The translations under genes and the position numbers were made by a program. DNA of 64,000 bases from contig OZ010789.1 of NCBI GenBank assembly GCA_963932465.1, positions 598,639,968 to 598,703,967 of the forward strand. Reading direction: 5' to 3'. The notes beneath the pieces are model-generated. The model ran no database searches. It was given only the letters and a program-made list of their open reading frames with translations, and had not been told where the DNA came from. Position 1 is the stretch's first letter. Each line of letters opens with the position of its first letter. Below, piece by piece: positions 46,691-58,074 of this stretch. The DNA comes from Maratus speciosus (taxonomy: Eukaryota; Arthropoda; Arachnida; Araneae; Salticidae).

Positions 46691-47054
46691 CACTGTAAAA
46701 AAAATCTATTAAGTTGCTAAAGTTTTTCTAGGAAACTGGGATTCCTAGAACTTTTTATGTAACGGCAACAACAAAAATTCATGTAACAGACACACTTTTG
46801 CACCAAAAATCAAAAAATCTGTAATGTTACTAAGACTTTTTTAGGAAACTGGGATGCCTTTTCATGTAACTGAAACCAGGGTTACAGATAAAATGTTAGT
46901 AAGATTACTGTAATTTTAGCAGATTCACTTGTAAGCTACAGATTTCTGTATCTTTACAAAAACTAGTTTTGTAGATTTGCAGCTTTTTTTTTTTTTTTTT
47001 GTACAGTTACAGGTGAAATTTTAGTAAGCATGTAACTTTACATGTGTAGAACTA

Positions 47055-47086
<32 letters not shown>

Positions 47087-47091
47087 CAGTG
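46691..47091. mobile_element. 401-bp MITE, CACTGTAAAA family, different interior
   Basis: Starts CACTGTAAAAAAAATC, ends in a T run followed by ACAGTG, and TA flanks both sides. The termini match those at 18639-18894, but the interior is unrelated, with repeats of GGAAACTGGGATTCCT and GTTACAG-type words. Confidence 0.8.
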
Positions 47092-47820
47092 TAGATGAAA
47101 AGCTTATTTTGTAATCCTGTGCGAAATCTGTTATGCCGATTGTCTGCAGGTCAAACGCCTGAAAGTTTGGAGCCCCCTGTAAATGCCAATTCTGCACCTT
47201 GCAATTTTTTAAGTATTTGAAATGAAAGAACATACTTACCTATTTCATCCCAATTAAAATTGCGTTTTTAAATCAAATACATTTTAAGATATTAAATATT
47301 GAAAATGGTCTTTTTTTTTCTAATTTTAAGAGTCCTGAGAGTCTTTAAGGTCTTTTTTTTCCTTTTTGCCTAAAGTCTATATTCTTAGATATATAATATC
47401 CAGAGAAAATAAATGTTGTACATACAAAATTAATATTTAAATTTTAAATTTAAAAATTCAACTAGCTAATGCGTGAATTAAAATCATTGAGTGCTGCGCT
47501 CGTGATAAAACTCTAAATTATGCATATAAAAAACAATTTTTGAACAAAATAGAATCATAACACACCTACTTTTAAATAAAAACCAAAATATATACAGAAA
47601 GTTTTGTTTAAAATTTAATTTTAGTACAAAAAAAATCAAAATTTTCAAAAAATTTTTCAAGTTTTTCAAGTGCAAAAAATAAATAACCACAATATGTGAT
47701 TTTTACTTTCTTCTATCTTTACAAGAAGAAAGTATTGGTTTCATGAAAATTTTCGAATTCCAGTTTTCGACGGATTTACACGTTTTATGAGTCAGAGATT
47801 CCAAAAAACATGTTTTTACA

Positions 47821-47836
47821 AAATGTCTGTCTGTGA

Positions 47837-47870
<34 letters not shown>

Positions 47871-47931
47871 CTGTCCGTCTGTCTGTCCGTCTGTCTGTCT
47901 GTCTGTCTGTCCGTCTGTCTGTCTGTATGTG
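47821..47931. repeat. GTCT microsatellite
   Basis: About 110 bp of GTCT/GTCC tetramers. The Arg-Gln-Thr-Asp frame on one strand and the Ser-Val-Cys-Leu frame on the other are both products of the repeat. Confidence 0.95.
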
Positions 47932-47934
47932 ACA

Positions 47935-48905
47935 CAAATTTTGTGGGCGCTCTATCTCAAGAACTAATGCACGAAATTTCACAAAACTGCATATTTAGTT
48001 AGACCTTGATATAAACTAGAACTGATTAGTTTTTGGTGAAAATCGCCCAACAGGTGGCGCTGCTATGCGGCATTTTTAACGATTTCTGCAATAGCTGTAT
48101 CTCAAGAACTACTGCACGGATTTTCATAAAACTTCAGATTCAGTTAGTCCAGGATATAGTTTGGTGCTGATTAATTTTTTTGTGAAAATCGCCCAACAGA
48201 TGGCGCTGGTATGCTGCATTGTTCATGATTATCGCAATAGCTCTAACTCAAGAAAAAATGCACGAATTTTCATCAAACTTCAGATTCAGTTAGTCCTTGA
48301 TATAAATTAGTGCTGCTTAATTTTTGGTGCAAATCGCCCAACAGGTGGCTCTGCTGTGCTGCATTTTTCACGATTTCCACAAGAGGTGTATCTCAAGAAC
48401 TATTGCACGGATTTTCATCAAACTTCAGATTTAGTTAGTCCTTGACATGAATTGATGTATAAATTAGTGCTGTTTAAATTTTGGTGTAAATTGCTCAACA
48501 GGTGGCGCTGCTGTGCTGCATTTTTCACGATTTCCACAAGAGCTGTATCTCAAGAACTATTGCATGGATTTTCATCAAACTTCAGATTTAGTTAGTCCTT
48601 GACATGAATTGATGTATAAATTAGTGCTGTTTAATTTTTGGTGCAAATCGCTCAACAGGTGGCGCTGCTATGCTGTATTTTTTGCGATTTCCGCAATAGC
48701 TTTACCTCAAGAACTAATGCTTGGATTTTCAACAAACTTCAGATTCAGGTATACCTTGATATCGTTTAGTGCTGTTTACTTTTGGTGTAAATGCTCAACA
48801 GGTGGCGCTGCTATGCTACATTTTTTTCAGAATTTCCGCTATAGCTTTATCTCAAGAACTAATGCACGAATTTTCATCCAACTTCAAATTCAGATATACT
48901 TTTAT
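47935..48905. repeat. ~0.15-kb tandem repeat
   Basis: Six to seven units, each with TATCTCAAGAACTA, TTTTCATCAAACTTCAGATT, TTAGTCCTTGATAT and CAACAGGTGGCGCTGCTATG. Units are typically 145-170 bp. Confidence 0.88.
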
Positions 48906-49318
48906 ATGAATTAGTGCTAAATCGTTGTTATTTCTTGTACTATTTAAATGATTTAATTGACGTGATTTATATAGAAGAAAGTTTTGTGATGGCCACAACA
49001 TACTAGTTTTTTTTGGTTTTAGCATGAAGACTATAAAGAAACGCATATTAGGTAAATTTTTTAAAGCTGTAGTTTATATAGTTTGAAACTAACAGTGCGC
49101 GTAAGCCCCAAATTTGCTAATCTGAGAAAACGCGTTTTAAAGTTCATCTATGGACCTTCAGTTGTACATAACAGTCTATAAATGATTATTATTCAAGAAA
49201 TAATGTAGATTTTTGAATGGGGTTTTTTGCATATTGTAGAGAAATTTTAATAGATTCAGAATAAAACAAAATCCGAAAACTGATTTTTTGAAACTTTAAA
49301 GGTCCTGTGCCGGCTTAA

Positions 49319-50468
49319 TTTCAAAGTATATAAATACACGAAGTTCGAAAAGGTTACTCTATGAAGTTGCACACATTGTAATGAGTATGCTATAAATTAC
49401 ATGTATGCAAATAAAAAAATAAAGACATCTTTAAAATTGAATGTAAGGGTCTCTAAGCAAATGTGGAGTATGAAATATTAAAATAAAGTTAAAACATATT
49501 AAGAAATGCGCGAAATTTAACAATTACACTGAATTTATGAATATGTTACCTACAATGGCGCGAAACTAAAATCTACTTACTGCTGTTTACTTGTGCACAA
49601 TTTTGGGGGAGCGATTTCTATATTTGATAATTACTTTAAAGAAAACTATTTTTACACACGTTCTTCTTTTATTGAAGCTAGTCTAAATTCCAGGACAGTC
49701 TTTGAATCAAACACAAGTTATTCTTAATTGACTTTATAATTGAATTTGTGATTTCAAAAATAGAACAAGTCAATTTTATTTCCAGAAACGCATTTTTTTC
49801 TAACATTCCTTCGAAGGTAGACAAAAATTACATATAGGTACATTTTTCCGCTGTCACATAATTATAACTTTTTGCAAAAACAACATTAGTTGGCATTTTG
49901 TGACAACAACAAAACAAGAAAAATTGTGGTCAAACGCAATGGCGAAGATGACTATAGAACTGAATGAATAGGTAGCAAAGATTAATATTTTGAATACGAC
50001 TAATTTCGAATGGTAAATTTCAAATAATTGAATTTTAGAATTCAACTATTCATTAAGGTGAATATTACTATTCATAAATAGTGATATTCAAAATCCGTAG
50101 TAGTTGGCACCTATGCATTTAGTATCAATCCTTAATTCTGAAATACTTGCGCTGGCGTATTTTGTATACGTCACATATGACAATGGTAAGAGATTCTTTA
50201 TAACATTGTACTACAATTAATCTTCGAATATTTTTTATTCTCGTAGAAATATAGAAATATATATATATGGTATAAAAAATGCACTGCGCGAAAATTTTGA
50301 TGTGGGAATTGGTTTAAATATTGAATGATGAAGATGCAGATGAAAATAATGTAAGTCTATTTCGTGAAACACAAAATTAAAGTATGATTAATAGTCTTTG
50401 TAGCAATTGTAAAACAATAATTTTCATTGATTGCAAAAATAACATAAGTACAACGGTTTCTTTTAAGA
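49319..50468. other. AT-rich stretch without recognised features
   Basis: No gene, RNA or repeat end is recognised. Confidence 0.6.
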
Positions 50469-53318
50469 TTTTTAACACTTTCCAACTAAGTTAAAAAGTG
50501 TTTATGCATTCGGTTTTTCTGGCCGTCTGTCCACGCTCTAACTCCTGTAAATATAGTTGGATTTTCTTGCAATTGATAAACGATATTTAGGGTCACCAAG
50601 CCATATTTGGTATTGTATATGAAGTATGTGGGATTAATAGTTCATTTACAGGGGCACTCAAAAGAAATCCTATTACATTATAATATAATGGGTAAAAATC
50701 ATTTGCAGAGAATTTTAATGAGATTACTCTATTTCAAATGCATTCAAACTGATGTAAATCACTGGATATCATTACAATTACGTTAGAATAGGGCATTCAT
50801 AGCATGTGTCATTTATTTACAGGGACACACAAAAGAAATGGGTTACAGATCGGGTTAACTGTCTTTGAGTAATAATTGTTTGAAGTGCGTTTTGAAATTT
50901 GGTATGCTCTTTTAAATTTAACTAATTTTTTGCATGTTTCTCTTGTATATAAATTCTATATCTCATATACAGGGCTGCACATAGGTATTCACGTGCAATT
51001 CTCCTTATTAGGGAAAATTGCTGAAGAGGAATTTTCAACTTAGGTATATGTATTTCTTAAGTGAACTAAATTTTGGCACGCATGTAGTTAATAGATTCAA
51101 ATCTATATATCATATGCAGGGCTGCTTAAAGCATTCGGATAATTTTCCGATTGTAGATTAGAACATCTGAAAATTGGGTTTTCAAATGTCTTATGCGTTT
51201 CCATATGGTTGAAATTATACATAATATTTTAACTTATTAAAGGTGCAGTTTTGTTGCCTTCAAATCTTAATTTGCGGCTGAACCCACCGGAGCCTAGCTC
51301 CGGTATTTCTCTGTTTTTAGTAACTTTTTAAATATTGGTCGGAATTCACCGGAGCTCATACATACAGAGCTCCGGAACCCAGTTCAATAGCGCTTCCGAA
51401 AAACTGAGGCCTAAATTACCTTTTACTTTCCCTCCCATCTCCAAGCTTTTGCATACATTTTTACCCAAACACTTGTATGTGACGTAATGTTTTGAACACG
51501 TAGGAGATGGATATGAAACGGTCTCAATTTTTATAGAAGATTTTGGGCTTGGACTGGCTCAAGTTCAACCTGTCTTACATTCAAAATTTTATTTATTTAT
51601 GTAGGAATAAAAAAAACCTTTCCCTCCTTCAAAATTACGTATTATATCCTATTTCAAATCATTTTGATGCTATTTTGATCGGAATGAAGGGAAAACAGAA
51701 ATCGCGTTTTTCTATTCTAGTGATATTTGCAAATTTATGGCATTGATGACGGCGACCGTGTAGAAAACGCCGCCACTCAAGGAACTGAACAATAAATTGG
51801 CTTTCAATTCGAGTTTCTTTTGTGACGGTAGGATAATTTTTAATTGGCATTTTTATTTTATTTTTTAGAGCCCGGTCGGACTCGGTCTCAGTTTTTCTGA
51901 AACCGGAAAATTTTATTTATTCATGTGTAGAAAAGATTGAAAGAACTTTTTTCCGCTTAAAATTATTTATTCCTTTTCAAGTCATTTTAATGCTATTTTG
52001 ATCAAAATGATTGGGGTACTGAAAGCGTGTTTTGTTATTTTAGTATTTCATTGCTGTTTCAAATAAACATTTGTGATATTTGCAGATTTATGTCTACGAC
52101 ATTTCCGGTGTCGATCTATTGATATGGTGCCAATCAAAACAAACACAACAATGAATTTGCTTTCAGTTGGCTTCTCGTTTGTGACAATATATTTTTTAAT
52201 CAGATCTTTTATTTATTTTTCTTATTTAGTTATCTAACAAGAAAAGAATATTTTCTTCTGTTTTTAGTAGACGAGAATTACCTAGAGGTTTGCAATTTAT
52301 TTAATTTTCTATTGTGCACGAATCATCGGTTTATTTTCATGCTGAGGACGCTGTACATTTTCGAAGTCACTTTCCTCCTTCAGTAAATATAATTACCATG
52401 TTATTCCGATAGAAAGCATTCGATCAGTGTTTCCTCTTTTCCTATGAAACATCGGACTTTTAAGATAACAATGCATTTTTTTTTTTTTTATTTACGTTGA
52501 ACTTTAGAAACCCGTCAATCACGGAAGATTGTTATGAGAAAAGAATCGATTATAGTTAAATATGCACTTTTTTTAAAGAAAATTGAAAAACGTTGTTTCA
52601 TTCTCCAGCTTACAAATAGTAATTTCTGCAAATTTCATGCATTTATTCATTAAACACAAACGTGTTCATAAAATTTGCTTGTTAAAGGAGAAAATAATAT
52701 GAGAATTCTTTTAAGTATGAAGTTTATTTTCATTTGATACAGATTTTGATAAGATTGAGTTTAAATTTTCATTTCGCAATTATTTCTATGCAAGAAGTTT
52801 TTAAAAATGCGATATCACTTTGACACAATTTTTAAAATATCATGCAATTTTGTTTTGTATTTTTATGGTATCGGGCTCGGGCTCTGATGACAAAAAATTT
52901 TTCGTGCTCGGGCGATCTCGGATTTAAAATCGTCCGTCTCGGGCGGACCCGAGCTCCGAAAAACGATCCCGAACTCATCTCTAATACGCACTAAATTTTA
53001 CAGTAAGACCCTGTAGTACAATGCAGGAATCTACATCAATTTCAATATGTTAATATTGTAATATCATTTCAATACACGGCAAACGATTTTCCTCGTAGAC
53101 CGTAATGTAACGGAATTCTTTTGCGTTTCTCCGTAAATGAACCGAAAAAGCTATAACCTTCATTTTCAATACCGAACATGCCCATTTAAACTCCAATAAT
53201 ATATATCAATTTCATGGAAATCCGACTAAATTTACGCGAATTAGAGTCCTGACAGACAGACGGACAGGCAAACCGAATTCATAAACACATTTCAACTATG
53301 TTGGAAAGTGTTAAAAAA
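50469..53318. mobile_element. 2.85-kb element with ~65-bp inverted repeats
   Basis: The left end TTTTTAACACTTTCCAACTA continuing to GGCCGTCTGTCC is matched by the complement of 53253-53316 (GGACAG to GTTGGAAAGTGTTAA). Near the left end are two or three degenerate units with ACAGGGRCACWCAAAAGAAA. Near the right end the complementary motif CCGTAATGTAACGGAATTCT recurs. The middle holds GC-rich patches at about 51290-51400 and 52865-52985. No transposase frame is recognised. The boundaries are well supported but a target duplication is not. Confidence 0.65.
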
Positions 53319-54239
53319 AGTGCAATAAAGAAAAAATCAGGGGATGTATATAACAGTTACATAATATAAAGAACACTATATTTTATAGAGATACATAAAA
53401 AGTGAAAAGAATTCCACAGGGAACCATAAAAGTGTAAAATATTGGAATCCAGCTGACAGACTTATTTTGTGATAAAGCCATTAATTTCGAAATTGAAAAT
53501 TTTCTCTTCTCTTTCAGCCCAATAAATAGGAACAAAGTATAGATTTTTAAATGAAAAAGGAAATAAAGGTGAATATCGGAGGAATTATCTGCCGTATTCC
53601 TATAGGGAACAATACAGACAACGTTACTTCGAGACTTTTGTGGCATGCTTTTAAAATCCTCGGTTTAAAAGAAAAACAATTTATCTTTATCACCTCTGAA
53701 ATAAGAGCGATGTCGACGAAAATCTTCTTTGGTTTATTTATGTGGTTGTTTATTAGTGAAGTATTTGCGAATTTATGTGCATATATTATTAACAAATGTT
53801 ATGTATTTCACTGATCACAAATGTAAGCAAATGCATATTCATAGCAAATACATATTCCATTAATGGTAGATAAATACTTTCGTTTAAATTTTAAAAAAAA
53901 TTATAAAGGAAAGTCCCATGTTTATAACGAAGCTGATAGATTTTTTCTAAAGTTATTTTAAATATATTTCAAAGACTCAAAAAAGTACGACAATTTTATT
54001 TAGTTAGTTAGTGGCGCTTCACTGTCTCGGCTGATAAAAAAGTGAAATTGTAATATCATGGAAGAATGCATGTTGTCATGTGCTAATTTCAGGACTGGTA
54101 GAGGTGAAACAAGTTGGAAATTGCTCGTCAAACGTGGCGAATGGAGTGCGTTCTTACTATAACTAGTTTTATAAATATTTTTTGCACCTCTTATAGTACT
54201 GAATGTATACTTTAGTTCACTTCATAAGTTCATATCCGT
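53319..54239. other. AT-rich stretch, no recognised gene
   Basis: Frames of 82-87 codons overlap on both strands at 53383-53814, with no motif to prefer one. 54060-54170 resembles 60660-60740 (AAACGTGGCGAATGGAGTGC), a diverged dispersed repeat. Confidence 0.45.
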
Positions 54240-54251
54240 TTCATTCTTTTC

Positions 54252-54620
54252 GAAAGGCTGTAACATCATTAAAATGCACTTACATGAACTTTTTCCCACA
54301 GGCTGTAATGTAACGGAAAAATTTTGACTGTCCCTGTCATTAAACTATACATCCGATTTTCATAAAATTGGAACTGACTCGACTAAAATTTTGCAACAAT
54401 TATATATTTAAAATTTCAGACCATTCGGAAGTCTGTAACATCATTAAAATGCATTTGCAATAATTTTTCCCATTGACCGTAATGTAACGGAAAAAATTTG
54501 ATTGTCCCTGTAATTAAACTATACATCCAATTTTCATAAATTTGAAATGACTCGACAAAATTTTGCAACAATTATATATTTAAAATTTCAGACTATTCAG
54601 TTGGGTAGTTTTTGCTCTGT
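54252..54620. repeat. ~0.17-kb tandem repeat with GTAATGTAACGG motif
   Basis: Two units, each with TGTAACATCATTAAAATGCA, TGTAATGTAACGGAAAAA-type sequence, GTCCCTGT and AACTATACATCC. The same motif set recurs, more diverged, at 50630-50860 (complement), 53090-53160 and 56560-57020. It is therefore a dispersed repeat family concentrated in 50-57 kb. Confidence 0.8.
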
Positions 54621-55098
54621 TATATGCGGGCAGACGGACAGATGGACAGACTGAACGACGACTATAGATGCTACGTATTTATATAATTACGAACGCGCCT
54701 AAAAAAGACAAATAACATAGTTTATGTGCAGATTGAATACGATGGTATTCAGATATTGCTATAAAAGCCAGCAGCTGTTTCATCCTGTATATGATATTGG
54801 CAATCCACTACAGCAGCGGAAAAGTAGGAGAAGCACGGGAAATACTTCGGAGACATCACAGGGCTGAATACAAGCAGCGACGTGATGCACGATTGATGGA
54901 GAAAATTCTGTGAACATTCAGAAGAGGATAGCACGGGAATACAATAGAGTGCGTTAAAAGCTAGATTCTCCTGGTAGCTCATGAAGTCTCTTTCCCCAAA
55001 TCACGTAACTTTCGAAGCTAACTACTAGCCTGCCACAATCAAAGAGTGCATAAGTTTCTACCCAAAACATTCGCAACAGGTTTCGTGAGGTATAGACG

Positions 55099-57177
55099 CA
55101 CGGTGGGTGATTTACCGTTTCTAGTTGTCCAAAAGTCGATTTTTAAAAGTTTATCCTAGTTTAATTTATTTTTTGCCTGTTATAGCTCAACAGTTAGGTC
55201 GTTGTATACTGCTATTGGTTTTTATATAAATATAATCGTATGGTCCATAGACTAGCTCAAAGTTGGTGCTTCTTAGTTGGGAATGAATCAATCAATTTGA
55301 ATACAATTCTTTAATCTGTTACTTGAATTGGAATAAAATATACTGCTCGATTATGAACGCTTCCAAACAAAATATGGACTTTATATAATCGAATTTATGT
55401 GCATAAAATTTGCACATATCAGCTGTTGTTTCATATTTAATGTCGCAAAAATCTCTTTTTTTTACAATTTTTCAGTTTTAATATCGAAAACGTTATATGA
55501 TAAAGCACGATTAAGCTCAATTTATGATATCATTAAATAGTTTAAACTATTACCTTTTCGATCCAATTTAATTTGTCTACCTGTAGGTGACCTCCCAGTT
55601 TTTAGAATTGTTTTTAGCTTATTAAGCCTCTTTTTTTAAGCTCAAGTACCATTTTCTTTTTATCAAAGACAGCAGAATTTAGTTAATCACATAAGTAAAC
55701 TTTTACACCATTATTCAACGGCAACAAGATTTAAAATGTAACGAAAATGTGAATTTGGTTGAAAATATTTTGTTTATATAGGAAAATTACAATGAAGAGC
55801 ACATGAAGTTTTGCAAGAGCCAAATATTTAAATTTATGACCAAATTTGGACAAAAATTGACAGTTGTATGTAGATATCTCAGGACAAAATGATTTAAAAT
55901 ATATTACTTGGCTGTAAATTTCAAGTGGTTACAAAATTGATTCAGACAAATTCTCCAAATTCAGATTTGATGCAATGCAAAACATAATGTAGGCATTTTC
56001 TCATGATATCTTATGATTCCCATTCTTTAAATAACGTTCCTCTATGCAGAGATAAATATAAATATACAACAGAATATACAGCACAGCAATTTTCATTAAA
56101 GCTGTCGAATATTTGCCCTGTACCTTAAATTTTCGAAAAAGAAATTTTAGGATTTTTTATAATAATATAAAAATAGTTTTATCACTTTAGCTTCCACACC
56201 GTTAAGAAAGTATCATTAAAATTATCAAGAAGAACGTAAAATCATGCGTCAATCAGATTATGAAACATTTTTCAAGGCATTCGGACGACTACAATAAAAC
56301 TTCATAGTTTAATAACGTGAAAAACGATGTCTAAGTAATAATTTGTAAAACATATAACACGTTTGGAAAAGCAGTTTCAAAAAAAATCGAAAAAATAGCT
56401 GAAAATTTTGAATAATACTAACTATAGATTTATCATATAATTCAAAATGTGCTAAAATTTAGAACAGTTAGTGAACGCATAGCACAGTTGAAAATTCCTC
56501 GTCAGCAACTTCCGTCAATAAACGGAAATGTACATCAGATGTTTTGTAAGCCCTGTATATTATTTATAGAATTTATAGACACTAAACAGTATGCAACTTT
56601 TTTATGATTTAAAAAAGTATTCCACAGCTGAAAACGCACTTCCATCAATTATTGTTCATACAGAGAATAATATGATTTATTTTGTGTACCCCTGTATATG
56701 AAAGATGAATGGAACATCATATCCAGTAATAAGCATCTTATAGAGCACCTCGGAGATATATATCAATTTAAATACTTTTGAAATGTGTAACATGAACAAA
56801 TTACAACACTAACAATTTCTCTCCATAGACCGTAATGTAACATAATTCTTTTTAGTGTCCCTGTAAATGATAGATAAATGGTATCCATACCATATTCAAT
56901 AGCAATCATCTTGTAGTGCACTTCATAGATATATATATATAAATTTCAAAGTGTTTGAAATTATGAAACATCATTAAAAACTACCGCAAACAATTTTTCC
57001 GATAGGCCGTAATGTAATGAAATACTTTTGAATGTAACGAAATTATGGCTGCTACACGCTACATTTTGCAACATTCAATAGTGAATATCAATAACATTTT
57101 TCAATGTCATGGCTATTCGACCATATTGACGCCAAAAATAATTTCGGCCTACTAGAATCGGTAAATCACCCACCGTG
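55099..57177. mobile_element. 2.08-kb element inserted in the Tc1 transposase
   Basis: The ends CACGGTGGGTGATTTACCG (left) and CGGTAAATCACCCACCGTG (right) are perfect inverted repeats, and transposase codons lie immediately outside on both sides. The interior contains a 1-kb segment repeated at 60930-61622 and 63680-64000, and, at 56560-57020, units with CCGTAATGTAAC. No transposase frame is seen and no target duplication is clear. Confidence 0.8.
55200..56200 (+). repeat. 1-kb dispersed repeat, copy 1
   Basis: Matches 60930-61622 and continues in 63680-64000, sharing GGTCCATAGACTAGC, CTTCCAAACAAAATATGGAC, GTTATATGATAAAGCACGAT and AGCACATGAAGTTTTGCAAG. It shows the empty site of the 61623-63679 insertion. 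Short frames (for example around 55780-55890) are shared but broken, so coding is doubtful. Confidence 0.85.
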
Positions 57178-57299
57178 AGCCTGTTCACGGCAAACCAGCC
57201 ACTGTGATGCAGTTAAGTACTCTTCCCAGGGCTGAAAGCCTGGCTTGGTGTCGTCGCAATATCAACTGGATCAACTAATGGCGATCACAGACATTCCAC

Positions 57300-57543
57300 G
57301 CCCCACCAGTGGCCGAGAGGTTCTGCTCTCGAAGCTGGTAGACGGGAGGTGCTGGGTTCGATCCCAATCGCGTCCGTCGGCCTAATCTTTCGGAGTTTTC
57401 GTGGTTTTCTTCGAACCTTGGTTCTCCAAGCGTTAATACGGGTTAGGTTCCCTTTGAAAGACCTCCACAGAAGGCACTCCCCCCTTAGGGCCTATATCCC
57501 ACGTGCAGATAATTGGCCGACATAAATACAACCAACAACCAAC
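57300..57543 (+). mobile_element. tRNA-derived SINE, copy 3
   Basis: Full-length plus-strand copy. Head CAGTGGCCGAGAGGTTCTGC with A box and GCTGGGTTCGATCCC with B box; body GTCGGCCTAATCTTTCGGAG; tail AACCAACAACCAACC. Flanked by CACAGACATTCCAC (57286-57299) and CACAGACATTCTAC (57544-57557), a 14-bp target duplication with one change, inside the Tc1 transposase pseudogene. Confidence 0.92.
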
Positions 57544-58074
57544 CACAGACATTCTACTTTTGTCTATGGACGAATGACAACCGTAAACGTGGACGAGTGT
57601 GTCTGCAACTACCACGACGCAATTGGCATCTCATATTGCCGTATATCATATTGCCCCATATCGAGCATAATGATTTGGATAGACATTGTGTTCGGACAGC
57701 TCTTGTGCACGTTACCAGTAATTTTACAGTGGTGCAGTACGTCAAACAAATTGTTTAGACTGTAGTTCAAAAACTGGTGTCGGCTATCTTTGGCACTTTA
57801 TTCCAGCAGGATAATGCCTGGTTACAGTCGTGTTAAAATTTCCAACAACATGAACGAAATGCAGTTTATTTCCTGGTTGGTAGCCTCGCCTGCTTTTTCT
57901 CCTATAGAACACGTCTGGGAACTCGTAGGATGTGTGTTGTATAAACCCACATACCGTAGAGAAGCGATTTGGCAAGGAGTAGAGCAAGTGATCATTAATG
58001 GTCTTGTCGACTGTAAGCAGCTCCATTTAGCGGACTATATAGCTGCTTGCGGGGATACATTAATTAACTGAATA

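Larger units (their letters stand above)
47705..49006 (+). mobile_element. Helentron-associated non-autonomous element
   Basis: At the left ACTTTCTTCTAT and near the right ATAGAAGAAAGT are 12-bp inverted repeats. After the right one come a small hairpin (TTGTG/CACAA) and a CTAG end before a T run. Between them are a GTCTGTCTGTCC microsatellite and about six tandem units. Subterminal inverted repeats, a GTCT microsatellite and a hairpin only at the 3' side are the known architecture of Helentron-derived elements (Drosophila DINE-1 type). No coding sequence is present. Confidence 0.75.
46193..49314. mobile_element. possible TTAA element carrying two later insertions
   Basis: TTAA occurs at 46189-46192 and 49315-49318. 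The adjoining bases GGGGTCGCAGGACAC (left) and, as complement, GCCGGCACAGGACCT (right) are related over roughly 15-25 bp and are followed inward by CTTTAAAA-type sequence. This fits a piggyBac-like element of about 1.4 kb before a MITE (46691-47091) and a Helentron-associated element (about 47705-49006) entered it. The terminal match is imperfect, so this is tentative. Confidence 0.45.
54920..58071 (+). pseudogene. Tc1-like transposase, split by two insertions
   Basis: Three coding pieces on the plus strand. Up to 55098: STQNIRNRFREV, the end of the paired helix-turn-helix region. 57178-57285: RPVHGKPATVMQLSTLPRAE followed by SLAWCRRNIN, the segment between DNA-binding and catalytic domains. 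From 57558: CLWTNDNRKR, then a decayed middle, LFQQDNAWLQS with the second catalytic Asp near 57810, and FSPIEHVWELVG with the catalytic Glu near 57905, ending QLHLADYIAACGDTLIN at 58071. The Asp-to-Glu spacing and SPIEHVW fit DD34E Tc1 elements. The conserved ARSPDLSP has become VASPAFSP. Frameshifts and stops occur, as do insertions of a 2.08-kb element and a SINE. The region upstream of 54920 may hold more of the N terminus, too decayed to read. Confidence 0.85.

Noticed and set aside
47785..48002. Frames of repeated Arg-Gln-Thr-Asp or Ser-Val-Cys-Leu
   Set aside because: They are translations of the GTCT microsatellite on the two strands.
53383..53814. Overlapping frames on both strands as a gene pair
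   Set aside because: Similar length on both strands, no motif and AT-driven composition; nothing favours either.
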